Positions 35,201-44,285 are shown, counted from the first letter of the stretch. The stretch: 49,879 nt of DNA from Saprospiraceae bacterium UBA7687 (GCA_002482845.1 DLGT01000100.1:14183-64061); one strand, 5' to 3'. Numbers and translations are program-made. Notes: generated from the letters alone by a model not told the origin.

Positions 35201-36274
35201 TTAAATATTTCTATTTAAGCAATTTAGATCTTCAAATGCTTGTTTCATCCGATTAACAAATGTTACTTCACCACTTCTCAACCAAACTCTAGGATCATAG
35301 TACTTCTTATTTGGTTTGTCAGCACCTTCTGGATTACCAATTTGACCTTGTAGGAAATCTTTTTTAGATTCATAATAATCTTTGACTCCTTCCCAGTAAG
35401 CCCATTGCATATCTGTATCGATATTCATTTTGACAGCTCCGTAAGTGATTGCTTCTCTGATTTCTTCTCTACTACTACCAGAACCACCATGAAAAACAAA
35501 ATTTACAGGATTTTTTCCAGTATTAAATTTCTTCTGGATATAATCTTGTGAATTTTTAAGAATTATTGGCTTTAAAGAGACATTCCCTGGTTTGTACACT
35601 CCATGAACATTACCAAATGCAGCAGCTATGGTAAATTTTTCACTTATTTTCAACAATTCTTCATACGAATAAGCAACTTCTTCAGGCTGTGTGTACAATC
35701 TACTACTATCTACATCGGAGTTATCTACACCATCTTCTTCCCCACCTGTTACTCCTAATTCTATCTCAAGTGTAATACCTAGATCATTCATTCTAGTTAA
35801 ATAATCTCTGCAAATTTCTATATTTTCGTGTAATGGCTCCTCTGAGAGATCTAACATATGACTACTATATAGAGGATGACCATATTTTTCATAATGTACT
35901 TCACTAGCATCCAAAAGTCCATCAATCCAAGGCAAAAGTTTTTTAGCGCAATGATCGGTGTGTAATATTACAGGTACACCATAAGCTTGTGCAACTGTAT
36001 GAACATGCATTGCCCCAGAAATTCCTCCTAAGATAGCCGAGTTTTGTCCATCATTGGAAAGACTTTTCCCTGCATAAAAACTTGCACCACCATTACTGAA
36101 TTGAATGATAATTGGAGAATTTACAGCTTTAGCAGTTTCTAAGGCTGCATTTACGGAATTTGTTCCAATGACATTAACTGCCGGTAAGGCAAAATCATTT
36201 TCATTGGCATAATTCAAAAGTTCTGTAACTTCATCACCAAAAAGTACACCTGATCTGAATTTTTTGTTGGACAT
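35201..36274 (-). CDS. fbaA: Class II fructose-bisphosphate aldolase
   Basis: It is a zinc-dependent aldolase of glycolysis and gluconeogenesis. The zinc and substrate motifs HTDHCAKKLLPW, LEIELGVTGGEEDG, FGNVHGVYKPGN and FHGGSGSS are all present, as is the NIDTDMQWAYWEG phosphate-loop region. At 357 residues it is of the class IIA (Escherichia coli FbaA) type. It starts 23 bases after trxB, so the two are likely co-transcribed. Confidence 0.96.
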   Translation of the reverse strand: MSNKKFRSGVLFGDEVTELLNYANENDFALPAVNVIGTNSVNAALETAKAVNSPIIIQFSNGGASFYAGKSLSNDGQNSAILGGISGAMHVHTVAQAYGVPVILHTDHCAKKLLPWIDGLLDASEVHYEKYGHPLYSSHMLDLSEEPLHENIEICRDYLTRMNDLGITLEIELGVTGGEEDGVDNSDVDSSRLYTQPEEVAYSYEELLKISEKFTIAAAFGNVHGVYKPGNVSLKPIILKNSQDYIQKKFNTGKNPVNFVFHGGSGSSREEIREAITYGAVKMNIDTDMQWAYWEGVKDYYESKKDFLQGQIGNPEGADKPNKKYYDPRVWLRSGEVTFVNRMKQAFEDLNCLNRNI

Positions 36275-36297
36275 TCTATTGTGTTTTGTTAATTAAT

Positions 36298-37245
36298 TTA
36301 AATGATTCCTTTATCCGAAAGGTATCGCTCAGCGTCTAATGCAGCCATACAACCAGTACCAGCTGCTGTCACAGCTTGCCTATATATATGGTCCTGAGCA
36401 TCACCACATGCAAAAACACCTTCTACATTAGTAAGGCTTCTGCCAGGTACTGCTTTAATGTATTTATTATTATCCATGTCTATCCACCCTTCAAACAAAT
36501 CTGTATTGGGTTTATGCCCGATAGCCACAAAAAAACCTGTAACAGGCAAAACAGTCGTCTCACCAGTAACAGTGTTTTTTATTCTTGCTCCTTCTACACT
36601 ATCTTCACCCAGGATCTCTTCTGTTTCAGAATTCCAATGCACTTCAAGATTTTCGGTTTTGAAAACTCTTTCTTGCATTATTTTGGAAGCGCGCATCTCA
36701 TCACGTCTTACTAGCAAATGCACTTTTTTACACAACTTAGCAAGATAAGTCGCTTCTTCTGCCGCTGTGTCACCTGCGCCTACAATAGCTACTTCTTGAC
36801 CTCTGAAGAAAAATCCATCACATACTGCACATGCTGAGACACCTTTATTCATAAGCCTCTGCTCTGATTCCAAACCCAACCATTTTGCAGAAGCTCCTGT
36901 TGCTATAATAACGCTATCTGCATGCATCTCATGACCAGTTTCTGACCATACTTTATGTGGCGTGCTAGAAAAATCCACTTTATCTATCAATTCATATCTA
37001 ATATCTGTGCCGAATCTTAATGCTTGATTTTTAAAATCTTCCATCATTTGTGGTCCCATTATTCCATTAGGATATCCAGGATAATTTTCCACATCATTTG
37101 TAATGGTCAATTGACCACCTGGCTCTTTACCTGTATATAAAACGGGTGCTAAGTTGGCTCGCGATGCATATATTGCAGCTGTGTATCCAGCAGGTCCAGA
37201 CCCGATAATTAAACACTTAATTTTTTCTACGTTTGTTTGTGACAT
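36298..37245 (-). CDS. trxB: Thioredoxin-disulfide reductase
   Basis: This NADPH- and FAD-dependent enzyme reduces thioredoxin. The FAD motif is IIGSGPAGYTAAIYASRA (13-30), the redox disulphide is CAVC (139-142), the NADPH motif is VAIVGAGDTAAEEA, and the C-terminal FAD motif is GVFACGDAQD. Its length of 315 residues is standard. It is the first gene of a trxB-fba transcript. Overlapping -7-like cores are at 37268-37283. Confidence 0.97.
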   Translation of the reverse strand: MSQTNVEKIKCLIIGSGPAGYTAAIYASRANLAPVLYTGKEPGGQLTITNDVENYPGYPNGIMGPQMMEDFKNQALRFGTDIRYELIDKVDFSSTPHKVWSETGHEMHADSVIIATGASAKWLGLESEQRLMNKGVSACAVCDGFFFRGQEVAIVGAGDTAAEEATYLAKLCKKVHLLVRRDEMRASKIMQERVFKTENLEVHWNSETEEILGEDSVEGARIKNTVTGETTVLPVTGFFVAIGHKPNTDLFEGWIDMDNNKYIKAVPGRSLTNVEGVFACGDAQDHIYRQAVTAAGTGCMAALDAERYLSDKGII

Positions 37246-37267
37246 ATTCTATTTTAACTTAAAGTGA

Positions 37268-37283
37268 CAAAATTACAAAATTA
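37268..37283 (-). promoter_or_regulatory. Tandem -7 cores TAATTTTG before trxB
   Basis: Two consecutive TAnnTTTG matches on the minus strand (37268-37275 and 37276-37283) lie 23-38 bases before the trxB ATG. Confidence 0.45.
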
Positions 37284-37521
37284 TATATTTATACCTAAAG
37301 GAATTTCGATTTAAAAAAACACATCATTGTAAATAACTAATTTTGAGCTTTTAAGAATCTTCCTTTTTTAATGAAATCAGACATTAAGATTTATGATTTC
37401 ATGACATTTTTGAAAAACTATTTGTCACGATTCAACTATAAATATTGATTATTTGTTTTGGAAATTCCTTTAAAGCTATGTTAAACTGATATCAATCATA
37501 ATAATAACACACCATTATTAT

Positions 37522-37529
37522 TATCTTTG
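37522..37529 (+). promoter_or_regulatory. Bacteroidota -7 element TATCTTTG for the peroxidase gene
   Basis: A full match, 24 bases before the ATG at 37554. Confidence 0.6.
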
Positions 37530-37553
37530 CAGTGATTAAAAACCTAGTTTTTT

Positions 37554-38489
37554 ATGTATCGAATTTTAAGTGTGATTGTAGTTTTGATGGTTCCATTTAT
37601 TTGGTCATTCACAAATACCGAACCCAAAACCGAAGCTGAACTTGGTAAAATTCTTTTTTTCGACCCTATTTTATCTAAAGACAGCACTGTCAGTTGCTCA
37701 TCTTGCCATAAACCGGATTTAGCATTTGCGGATAGTCTTGCTATAAGTCCAGGTATTGAGAATAGAATTGGTAGACGCAATGCACCTTCCATTATGAATA
37801 TGGCATCACGAAGTGAGTTCTTCTATGATGGTAGGGCAAAAGATTTAGTAGATCAAATCCACTTTCCTATCGAAGATAACTTAGAGATGGATGCAAAAAT
37901 GTCTGAAGTTGTAGAAAGACTTAAAAAACACGCTAAGTATCCCATTTGGTTTAAAAAAATATACAATGAAGTACCAACCGAAAATAATTTAGCACGTGCT
38001 ATTGCATCCTTTGAAGAAAGCTTGGAGACATCCGATACAGAATTTGATGCTTGGATGAATGATTTACCCAATAAAATGAGTGATGCGGCTATCAGAGGAA
38101 GGAAACTTTTTTTGAGTGATAGGGCAAAATGTTTTGATTGCCATTTTAGTCCTGACTTTACAGGTGATGAGTTTAAAAACATAGGTTTATACGATGAAAA
38201 AAAATACAAAGATAAAGGTCGATATGAAGTGACAAAAAATCAAAATGACCTTGGTAAATTTAAAGTACCAGGACTGAGAAATATTGCTGTTACAGGACCT
38301 TATATGCATGATGGGAGTTTTGCTACATTAAAGGATGTCATAGAATATTATAGTGATCCATATCAATTTGTTTCTAACCCAATAAACATGGACACTACCC
38401 TACTCAAACCCATTAATTTTACGACACAAGAAAAAGGAGATTTAGAAGCCTTTTTATTAAGCCTCACTGATAGAAGATTTAGCAATTAA
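37554..38489 (+). CDS. Di-haem cytochrome c peroxidase (CcpA/MauG family)
   Basis: A signal peptide or anchor (about 1-19) leads to two haem-binding motifs, CSSCH (48-52) and CFDCH (193-197), spaced as in bacterial di-haem peroxidases. Family segments FFDPILSKDST, RRNAPSIMN, FFYDGRAKDLVDQ, VPGLRNIAVTGPYMHDGS and LKDVIEYY are present. It reduces periplasmic hydrogen peroxide using electrons from small cytochromes or quinol-linked chains. It is monocistronic or followed 69 bases later by the serine hydrolase. Confidence 0.93.
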   Translation: MYRILSVIVVLMVPFIWSFTNTEPKTEAELGKILFFDPILSKDSTVSCSSCHKPDLAFADSLAISPGIENRIGRRNAPSIMNMASRSEFFYDGRAKDLVDQIHFPIEDNLEMDAKMSEVVERLKKHAKYPIWFKKIYNEVPTENNLARAIASFEESLETSDTEFDAWMNDLPNKMSDAAIRGRKLFLSDRAKCFDCHFSPDFTGDEFKNIGLYDEKKYKDKGRYEVTKNQNDLGKFKVPGLRNIAVTGPYMHDGSFATLKDVIEYYSDPYQFVSNPINMDTTLLKPINFTTQEKGDLEAFLLSLTDRRFSN

Positions 38490-38558
38490 AGATTTTTTTT
38501 ATACTTTCTTCCATTTGCACTAAATTAATATGATATATTTATGCTTTAATTTAATATA

Positions 38559-39659
38559 TTGAGATCATTATTAGTCATATGTCTATTTCTGCAATTATCA
38601 CTATTTTCTATAGGACAGAGTGAAGATCTGCGTATTGAAATCGATAAGATAATAAGATATGATACAGAAATCTCATTTAAAAAGACTCCAGGTTTTGTTA
38701 TTGGTATTATAGACAACGATTCTACTTATTATTTTTCATTTGGCCAAAAAAGCAAAAATGAAGACATTTTACTAACCAAACAAGACATATTTGAAGTGGG
38801 AAGTGTTACAAAAATTTTCACTTCTGCTGTCATTGAATCCTTAGTAGCTAAAAACAAGCTAAGCTATCACGATAAGCTAAATGATTTTCTACCATTTGAA
38901 TATCAAAATCCAAGATTAAGCCATATTAGTATTGAAAACTTAATAAATCATTCATCTGGTTTGCCCAAAAGGCCTTTATTCTTTGGTAGAAAAGAGAAAA
39001 ACATCCAGAATCCATATGAATTTTATAGCAGCAAAGACTTATTAACTTTTTACAGAGATTTTATTCCAGAAAAAGATGTTTTTGAATATAGCCACACCAA
39101 TTATGCATTATTAGAAATAGTAATCGAGCATGTAACGAAAAAAAAGTTTAATGATGTATTGATGGAAGAGATTTTAACATTGTATCAAATGAAAAATACT
39201 TTTGCAGACTTTCCCGAACAAAAGACCAACCTAATCTCACCTGGCTATGATAGATCACAAAAAAAAGTGGCACCTTGGTCATTTAATTCATTTAAAGCTT
39301 CTGAAGGAGTAAAAATGAATTTAAATGATATGATGATTTTTTTAAAAGAAGTTCTTAAAAAATCATCCATTGAAATTCTAAAATATGACAGTCTTGATGT
39401 CAACTCGAATGCATTGGAGAGTGATGGCTTCAATGCTCGATTAGGTCTTATAAATGGATGGCACACAATAGACATGAAAACTTTTAAAATTATCACCCAT
39501 ACCGGTAAAACCTCGGGACACAATGCTTTTGTAGCATTCATCAAAGAAACAAACACTGCAGTAGCTATATTTGCAAATTCATCAATTGGTACGGAAGACT
39601 TAGGATTGCAAATATTAAGAATGCTAAATTTCAACTGGAAACGTATCTCCAATATCTAA
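38559..39659 (+). CDS. Exported serine hydrolase of the beta-lactamase / class C PBP family
   Basis: The start is TTG at 38559, chosen because a signal peptide ending FSIGQ (residue 20) follows and no nearer ATG is in frame. The catalytic SVTK (Ser82, Lys85) is intact. The second motif, normally YxN, reads YSH (177-179) in EYSHTNYALLE. HTGKTSGHNAF supplies the HTG third motif. The family includes D-Ala-D-Ala peptidases, esterases and beta-lactamases, and resistance cannot be inferred. The SUI1 gene follows after 11 bases. Confidence 0.85.
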   Translation: MRSLLVICLFLQLSLFSIGQSEDLRIEIDKIIRYDTEISFKKTPGFVIGIIDNDSTYYFSFGQKSKNEDILLTKQDIFEVGSVTKIFTSAVIESLVAKNKLSYHDKLNDFLPFEYQNPRLSHISIENLINHSSGLPKRPLFFGRKEKNIQNPYEFYSSKDLLTFYRDFIPEKDVFEYSHTNYALLEIVIEHVTKKKFNDVLMEEILTLYQMKNTFADFPEQKTNLISPGYDRSQKKVAPWSFNSFKASEGVKMNLNDMMIFLKEVLKKSSIEILKYDSLDVNSNALESDGFNARLGLINGWHTIDMKTFKIITHTGKTSGHNAFVAFIKETNTAVAIFANSSIGTEDLGLQILRMLNFNWKRISNI

Positions 39660-39670
39660 AACATAAACAC

Positions 39671-40024
39671 ATGTCTGATAAAAAAGAAGTAAAATTAAAT
39701 TGGGACGACTTTGTTAAAATGGGAAACCCAGAAAATGCGCCAGAAATGCCTGAAGACATAACTGATAAGTTCCAACCTAGCCAACAACAACTAAGAATTC
39801 ATCTAGACAGGAAGCAACGTGGAGGAAAAGAAGTAACGCTTATCCGAGGATTTAATGGACCAGAAGATAAATTAGAAGATCTCGGCAAACTCTTAAAAAC
39901 AAAATGTGGTGTTGGCGGTGCTGTCAAAGATAACGAAATCATCCTTCAAGGAAATCATAGAGACAAAGTCCTGAAAATATTATTTGACTTAGGTTACAAA
40001 CAAACTAAAAAAGCTGGCGGGTAA
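39671..40024 (+). CDS. SUI1/eIF1-family translation factor (YciH-like)
   Basis: The 117-residue protein has a polar N-terminus and a SUI1 domain (about 50-115): GKEVTLIRGFNGPEDKLEDL, KCGVGGAVKDNEIILQG and KVLKILFDLGYKQTKKAGG. Bacterial members resemble eukaryotic eIF1 and may influence start-site fidelity. Their importance in bacteria is unsettled. The short gap suggests co-transcription with the serine hydrolase, though the functions look unrelated. Confidence 0.92.
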   Translation: MSDKKEVKLNWDDFVKMGNPENAPEMPEDITDKFQPSQQQLRIHLDRKQRGGKEVTLIRGFNGPEDKLEDLGKLLKTKCGVGGAVKDNEIILQGNHRDKVLKILFDLGYKQTKKAGG

Positions 40025-40051
40025 TTTAACTACGTTAGTTATTGACCAATG

Positions 40052-40276
40052 CTAGCTCAAAAAATAATTGTAAATCCTTATAATAATATTAATTGTAACA
40101 CTAAAGAGAACCATTGTCGTAAACGGGAAATAAAATCTAAAGTTGTCACCTTCATATTTAAAGTCTCCAGGTAAGTTGCCAATAAAGTTTAACTTATCAC
40201 CAAAAAAATACCAAATACTACCTACCAATATTAAAATAACACCAACTAATATTATCCCTTTACCAGTATCATGCAT
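40052..40276 (-). CDS. DUF2905 small membrane protein
   Basis: The 74-residue protein has two membrane helices around the family signature LNFIGNLPGDFKYEGDNFRF. The family is widespread and of unknown function. It starts 3 bases after the nucleotidyltransferase stop and so shares its transcript. Confidence 0.9.
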   Translation of the reverse strand: MHDTGKGIILVGVILILVGSIWYFFGDKLNFIGNLPGDFKYEGDNFRFYFPFTTMVLFSVTINIIIRIYNYFLS

Positions 40277-40279
40277 ATA

Positions 40280-41185
40280 TTACCAAAGATTTTTAGGGTA
40301 CACACCGTTTTCAATTAATGAAGTAATTTTGTCCATGACATATGGTTTGTCTTCTTGATAAGTAACGCCAAACCAATCTGATTCTGTGTCAATGACTGTT
40401 ACATTCAAGATATTATTTTTTATCAAATGGTCTACCAAAGTAGGAATATAGAACTCTGAAGTCAGTTTCATTCCTTCATTCTTTAGAAAGTCAATAAACA
40501 TAGACTCACAATAATCAAAATATGAAGGCAAAAATCCCCACATGTTCATAGAAACTAAAGTATCATCACTTAGTTCAGCGTTTCCTTCATCCAATGGATA
40601 TCTTATAATACCATCTAAGTCTCTTTTAATCTTTACACATTCTTTGACATCTATCAAATGACCTTCTTCATTTAGTGTACATACACCTCTATTTACAGTA
40701 CCATGTTCTGACAAAGTATTACGTAAATAATATGCTACAACTGCAAAATCTTTATTATTCTGCTGATCCGTCAAAAAACTTGCCAGTTGACCGTATGCCT
40801 CTACACCATAATAATCATCTGCATTAATCACTCCGAAAGGCTCATTTATAACATTTTTTGCTACCCAGATTGCATGTGCTGTCCCCCACGGCTTCTGTCT
40901 TTCTTCTAAAAAGGACATACCATCAGGTATAATGTTTAATTCTTGCGATACAAACTCCATATCAATTTTACCATCAAGCTTTGACCTAAAATATGTTTCA
41001 AATTCAGTTTTAAATGAATCCCTGACTATAAAAACAAGTTTACCGAAACCAGCGGCTATAGCATCATAAATAGAATACTCAATGATAGTTTCACCATTAG
41101 GACCAAAAGAGTCCATTTGTTTAAGTTTGCCATATCTGCTTCCCATTCCAGCTGCAAGAATTAATAATGTTGGTTTCATATTCAA
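40280..41185 (-). CDS. Sugar-phosphate nucleotidyltransferase-like protein
   Basis: An N-terminal Rossmann-like NTP-transferase domain opens with LLILAAGMGSRYGKLKQMD, the GxGxRxxxxK pyrophosphorylase motif, and has GVINADDYYG as its metal-binding Asp region. VSMNMWGFLPSYFDY and the C-terminal stretch are typical of Bacteroidota nucleotidyltransferases of about 300 residues. The activated sugar is unknown. ATG at 41179 is an equally good start. A perfect -7 core lies at 41221-41228. Confidence 0.85.
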   Translation of the reverse strand: MNMKPTLLILAAGMGSRYGKLKQMDSFGPNGETIIEYSIYDAIAAGFGKLVFIVRDSFKTEFETYFRSKLDGKIDMEFVSQELNIIPDGMSFLEERQKPWGTAHAIWVAKNVINEPFGVINADDYYGVEAYGQLASFLTDQQNNKDFAVVAYYLRNTLSEHGTVNRGVCTLNEEGHLIDVKECVKIKRDLDGIIRYPLDEGNAELSDDTLVSMNMWGFLPSYFDYCESMFIDFLKNEGMKLTSEFYIPTLVDHLIKNNILNVTVIDTESDWFGVTYQEDKPYVMDKITSLIENGVYPKNLW

Positions 41186-41220
41186 AAATATTATTTAGTG
41201 TCAGTATTATAATAATGAGA

Positions 41221-41228
41221 CAAAGGTA
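41221..41228 (-). promoter_or_regulatory. Bacteroidota -7 element TACCTTTG for the nucleotidyltransferase operon
   Basis: A full match on the minus strand, 35 bases before the ATG at 41185. Confidence 0.55.
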
Positions 41229-41484
41229 GCTTTTTAATTAAAACAGAGAACTCAAAACATCATTTTTTAGGTTAAAGAAAGGTTATATTTACACAAAACG
41301 ACTTTTGAAGAATAAAATAGCGCTTCAATTTTCCCATATGCAATGTTAAAGATTGTTAACAATCACCAAATTGATATTTTATTAATATCTAAACAACTAT
41401 ATATCAAAACAATAACACTATTTTATACAATTCTATAAACTCAAAATAATGTTTAAAAAACTAACTACATATCTCTTTCCAATA

Positions 41485-41492
41485 TACCTTTG
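41485..41492 (+). promoter_or_regulatory. Bacteroidota -7 element TACCTTTG for the Ala-rich lipoprotein
   Basis: A full match 31 bases before the ATG, consistent with strong expression of a single-gene unit that ends in a strong terminator. Confidence 0.6.
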
Positions 41493-41523
41493 CGTCATTA
41501 TTCATGTATAAAATTTAAAAAAA

Positions 41524-42072
41524 ATGAAAAAGTTTTTATTGTTCGCTTTACCTTTATTTTTATTCTCTTGTAAGTCAGGAGTTGATGCTCACAAAGCTTC
41601 TATCGAAGAATTAGGAACTAACTGGGATGCTGCTACAGCTGCAGTTACAGGTTTTTCTGAAAGCTTAACTAAAGATGTAACTTATTTCACAGAATCTGCT
41701 TCAGCAATGACTTTAGATGAAGCTGCTACAGCTGCTCTTAAAGGTGATGCTGCAACTAACTGGGCTGCTGCAACTGCTGCTTACAAAGCTGCAACTGTTG
41801 ATGCATACGCTCCAGTTCAAACTGAATTGAATGATTTCGTTACTATGTGGTCTGAAAAAGCTGCTGCTGTAACTGCTCTTAAAGATGGTTTAGCTGCTGG
41901 TAAAATCGAAGGTGACGTTGCTGCTCAAGTTACTGAACTTAATACTCTTGTAACTCAAGGTAATGAGAAAGTGACAGCATGGACTGCAAAACAAGCAGAA
42001 TTGAAAACTGCTGGTGAAGCTGCTCTTGCTGCTCTTAAAACTGCTTACGAAGCAGTAGCAATGAAAAAATAA
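41524..42072 (+). CDS. Very Ala-rich helical lipoprotein, probably abundant
   Basis: The lipobox is LFLFSC (Cys16). The mature ~166 residues are dominated by Ala and Thr with regularly spaced Lys, Glu and Asp (NWAAATAAYKAATVDAYAP, AAQVTELNTLVTQGNEKVT), predicting long helices or a coiled coil. Ala codons are almost all GCT or GCA, a narrow choice unlike the mixed use in neighbours and typical of highly expressed genes. The short leader, perfect promoter core and strong terminator fit. Its size and style recall abundant outer-membrane lipoproteins such as Lpp, but no homology is claimed. No family is recognised. Confidence 0.75.
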   Translation: MKKFLLFALPLFLFSCKSGVDAHKASIEELGTNWDAATAAVTGFSESLTKDVTYFTESASAMTLDEAATAALKGDAATNWAAATAAYKAATVDAYAPVQTELNDFVTMWSEKAAAVTALKDGLAAGKIEGDVAAQVTELNTLVTQGNEKVTAWTAKQAELKTAGEAALAALKTAYEAVAMKK

Positions 42073-42476
42073 TTAAATCTCTTTTGATTTAAAATATTAA
42101 GCCTGACTTGAGAAATTAAGTCAGGCTTTTTTATTTGCTATTAATGATCTTTTACTTCTTTCACAAATTAAGAAAACTCAAAATTGGTTAGTGATTTAAA
42201 CTACAAAAAGATACCAATTAAATATATGTTCGGTTCTGTTAATTTAATGATCTTTAGATATTTAGATCTTGTTCTTTCCATCAAACTCATTCTTGCTTGT
42301 TCATATATTTATATAGCTTAATAGCCATCTCCTTATGAACTTGACTTCAAGAGAAACTCATCTTTTTGTTCCCTGAACTATTGATTTCTTTTATCATCAG
42401 TACAATAACTAATTGATTATAAAACATGATGATTAATAAACATACTGTTTAGAAAATGAATAAAAGCTATCTTAAT
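42073..42476. other. Intergenic region after the Ala-rich lipoprotein
   Basis: Apart from the terminator at 42099-42134 I see no gene, promoter core or structured element that stands out. It lies between two genes that converge. Confidence 0.5.
42099..42134 (+). terminator. Rho-independent terminator of the Ala-rich lipoprotein
   Basis: A perfect 11-bp stem AAGCCTGACTT/AAGTCAGGCTT (42099-42109 with 42118-42128) is followed by T residues. Confidence 0.88.
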
Positions 42477-44285
42477 TTAGAATTTCAACCATTTAGCTAC
42501 ACTTTCTTGTATGGGTTTGTCTGTGACTAATTCAGGAGCATGATGTGGCTTTTTACGGGCATCAATAATTAGACTTCCTTTACATCCCCAATGTTTATTA
42601 TTTGTGAAACTACCAATTCCATAGACATCGTGTGAAGGATTAGATCTCGTAAAAGTAACCCAAACAAAATTATTCAAAGACTCTGCTGTAAAAGAAGCAT
42701 CGTCACACAAGATGATTAATGGAAATCCTTCTAAATCTATTTTTTCCAGATTAGCGATTAGCGTATCAATCTCACTCTTAGCCTGGTCATAATCCGTAAA
42801 TGTTGGACATGAATATGCCAATATTCCTGGCAGAACTACTTTAATGTCAGACAAAGCAATAGTATTTTCAGGAATTATAGGCAGATCAATGGCTAACTTT
42901 CTTATTTGATTACTTCGACACGCCCATACAACTTTGGATCCACCATTCCAGTCTTCTCCTGAATAATCTAAAGTATCGATGGTTGTTTTAGTTTGGAAAT
43001 GCAAATCTCGTTGCCAATTTATTCTTTCTAATACATGCTTAAAAAATGCTGCTATATCATGTGTATCTAAACTCGGATCGTCTTCATCAGCAGCTATAAT
43101 CAAATATTTAGCAAGTGATGTCTGACCTGATCCTAATATTCTATTTGCAATAGTCAAAATCTCCTCGGGTCTTGGTTCTCTAAAAGGCATATACCTTTCC
43201 TTGCCAATTGCCAATAACAAAGGATGTACACCAGCTGCGTCCACAGCGTGAATCTCTTTAAGTCCTGGAAATTCTTGTGCAGCAAGATCCTTTACTAATT
43301 GGTGAATCAAATATCCAAAACTACTATCTTCTTGTGGAGGTCTACCAACCACAGTAAAATGCCATATTGCATCTTTGCGGTGATAAACTCTATCTACTTT
43401 CATGATAGGAAAATCATGGGTCAAACTGTAATATCCCAAATGATCTCCAAAAGGTCCCTCAGGTTTTTTCTTATTTTTTATAATTGTGCCCGTGATAACA
43501 AAATCAGCATCAGAAGATACTACATGTCCCATATCATCTATCTTATACCTAAACCTTCTATCCCCTAACATTCCAGCAAAAGTCAACTCACTCAATCCTT
43601 CTGGTAAAGGCATGATTGCCGAAAATGCATGTGATGGCAATCCCCCAACGAAAATCGAAACTTTAAAGGGTTCATTAGATTTATTATACATTTCATGATG
43701 CACACCTATTCCTCTATGAATTTGGTAATGAAGACCTATTTCATCATTCATAACATATTCATTTCCTGACAATTGTATTCTATACATTCCTAAATTGGAT
43801 TGCATGATGTTCTTATTGTCAGGTGGCAAACTGAATACTTGTGGTAATGTGACAAACGCGCCACCATCCATAGGCCATGACTTAATCATAGGCAATTGAT
43901 CTATAGTGGTCTGTCCGTACATCACAGGAGATCCAAAAATAGATTTCATAGGAAGGGCAGTCAATGCCGTAAAAGGCGCACCAATATATCTAAGTGGGTT
44001 TTTAAGTAATCTTGTTGGGTCTGCTTTTAATTCAATTACTTTTTTTACTTTCGGTAGCGTCTTTCTAAACAAAAATTCAGTCCTTTCGATAGTTCCGTAA
44101 AGATTTGACAATCCAGGGAACGGACTACCTTTGATCTTTTCAAAAAAAATGGCAGGACCTTCTTTATCATATACTTGTCTATGTATTTCAGCAACTTCTA
44201 GATTTGGGTCCACTTCGTGCTTAATTCTCAAAAGCATGTTATTAGCTTCTAAGTCTTTGACTACTTCCTGCATACTTTTGTACAT
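42477..44285 (-). CDS. UbiD-family decarboxylase, probably for menaquinone synthesis
   Basis: This prenylated-FMN-dependent decarboxylase has about 602 residues. The UbiD core is clear: MSRNEY-like LSGNEYVMNDEIGLHYQ, RGIGVHHEMYN, PEGPFGDHLGYYS (catalytic Glu region) and the YMPFREPRPEEILTIANRILG segment. The length fits the Bacteroidota menaquinone decarboxylase group, thought to act after prenylation in the futalosine route, and mqnB is in the same window. The frame is open to 44339, but MYKSMQEVVKDLE at 44285 matches the family start, and a -7-like core lies inside the extension. The UbiX partner is not in view. Confidence 0.87.
   Translation of the reverse strand: MYKSMQEVVKDLEANNMLLRIKHEVDPNLEVAEIHRQVYDKEGPAIFFEKIKGSPFPGLSNLYGTIERTEFLFRKTLPKVKKVIELKADPTRLLKNPLRYIGAPFTALTALPMKSIFGSPVMYGQTTIDQLPMIKSWPMDGGAFVTLPQVFSLPPDNKNIMQSNLGMYRIQLSGNEYVMNDEIGLHYQIHRGIGVHHEMYNKSNEPFKVSIFVGGLPSHAFSAIMPLPEGLSELTFAGMLGDRRFRYKIDDMGHVVSSDADFVITGTIIKNKKKPEGPFGDHLGYYSLTHDFPIMKVDRVYHRKDAIWHFTVVGRPPQEDSSFGYLIHQLVKDLAAQEFPGLKEIHAVDAAGVHPLLLAIGKERYMPFREPRPEEILTIANRILGSGQTSLAKYLIIAADEDDPSLDTHDIAAFFKHVLERINWQRDLHFQTKTTIDTLDYSGEDWNGGSKVVWACRSNQIRKLAIDLPIIPENTIALSDIKVVLPGILAYSCPTFTDYDQAKSEIDTLIANLEKIDLEGFPLIILCDDASFTAESLNNFVWVTFTRSNPSHDVYGIGSFTNNKHWGCKGSLIIDARKKPHHAPELVTDKPIQESVAKWLKF

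Larger units (their letters stand above)
37246..37553. other. Divergent intergenic region between trxB and the cytochrome c peroxidase gene
   Basis: It holds promoter cores at 37268-37283 (minus) and 37522-37529 (plus), and an 11-bp inverted pair AAAGGAATTTC (37297-37307) and GAAATTCCTTT (37461-37471) about 150 bases apart. No gene is seen. Confidence 0.5.
41186..41523. other. Divergent regulatory region before the Ala-rich lipoprotein gene
   Basis: It contains -7 cores at 41221-41228 (minus) and 41485-41492 (plus), a perfect 14-base palindrome GATTGTTAACAATC at 41351-41364, and an inverted pair GATATT/AATATC (41373-41378 with 41384-41389). No gene is seen. Confidence 0.5.

Noticed and set aside
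37297..37471. 11-bp inverted pair AAAGGAATTTC/GAAATTCCTTT between trxB and the peroxidase gene
   Set aside because: The arms are 150 bases apart and AT-rich. Chance is likely and there is no sign of a mobile element (no transposase).
38559..39659. Calling the beta-lactamase-family protein an antibiotic-resistance gene
   Set aside because: The fold family is broad and the motif set, with YSH, does not identify a beta-lactamase.
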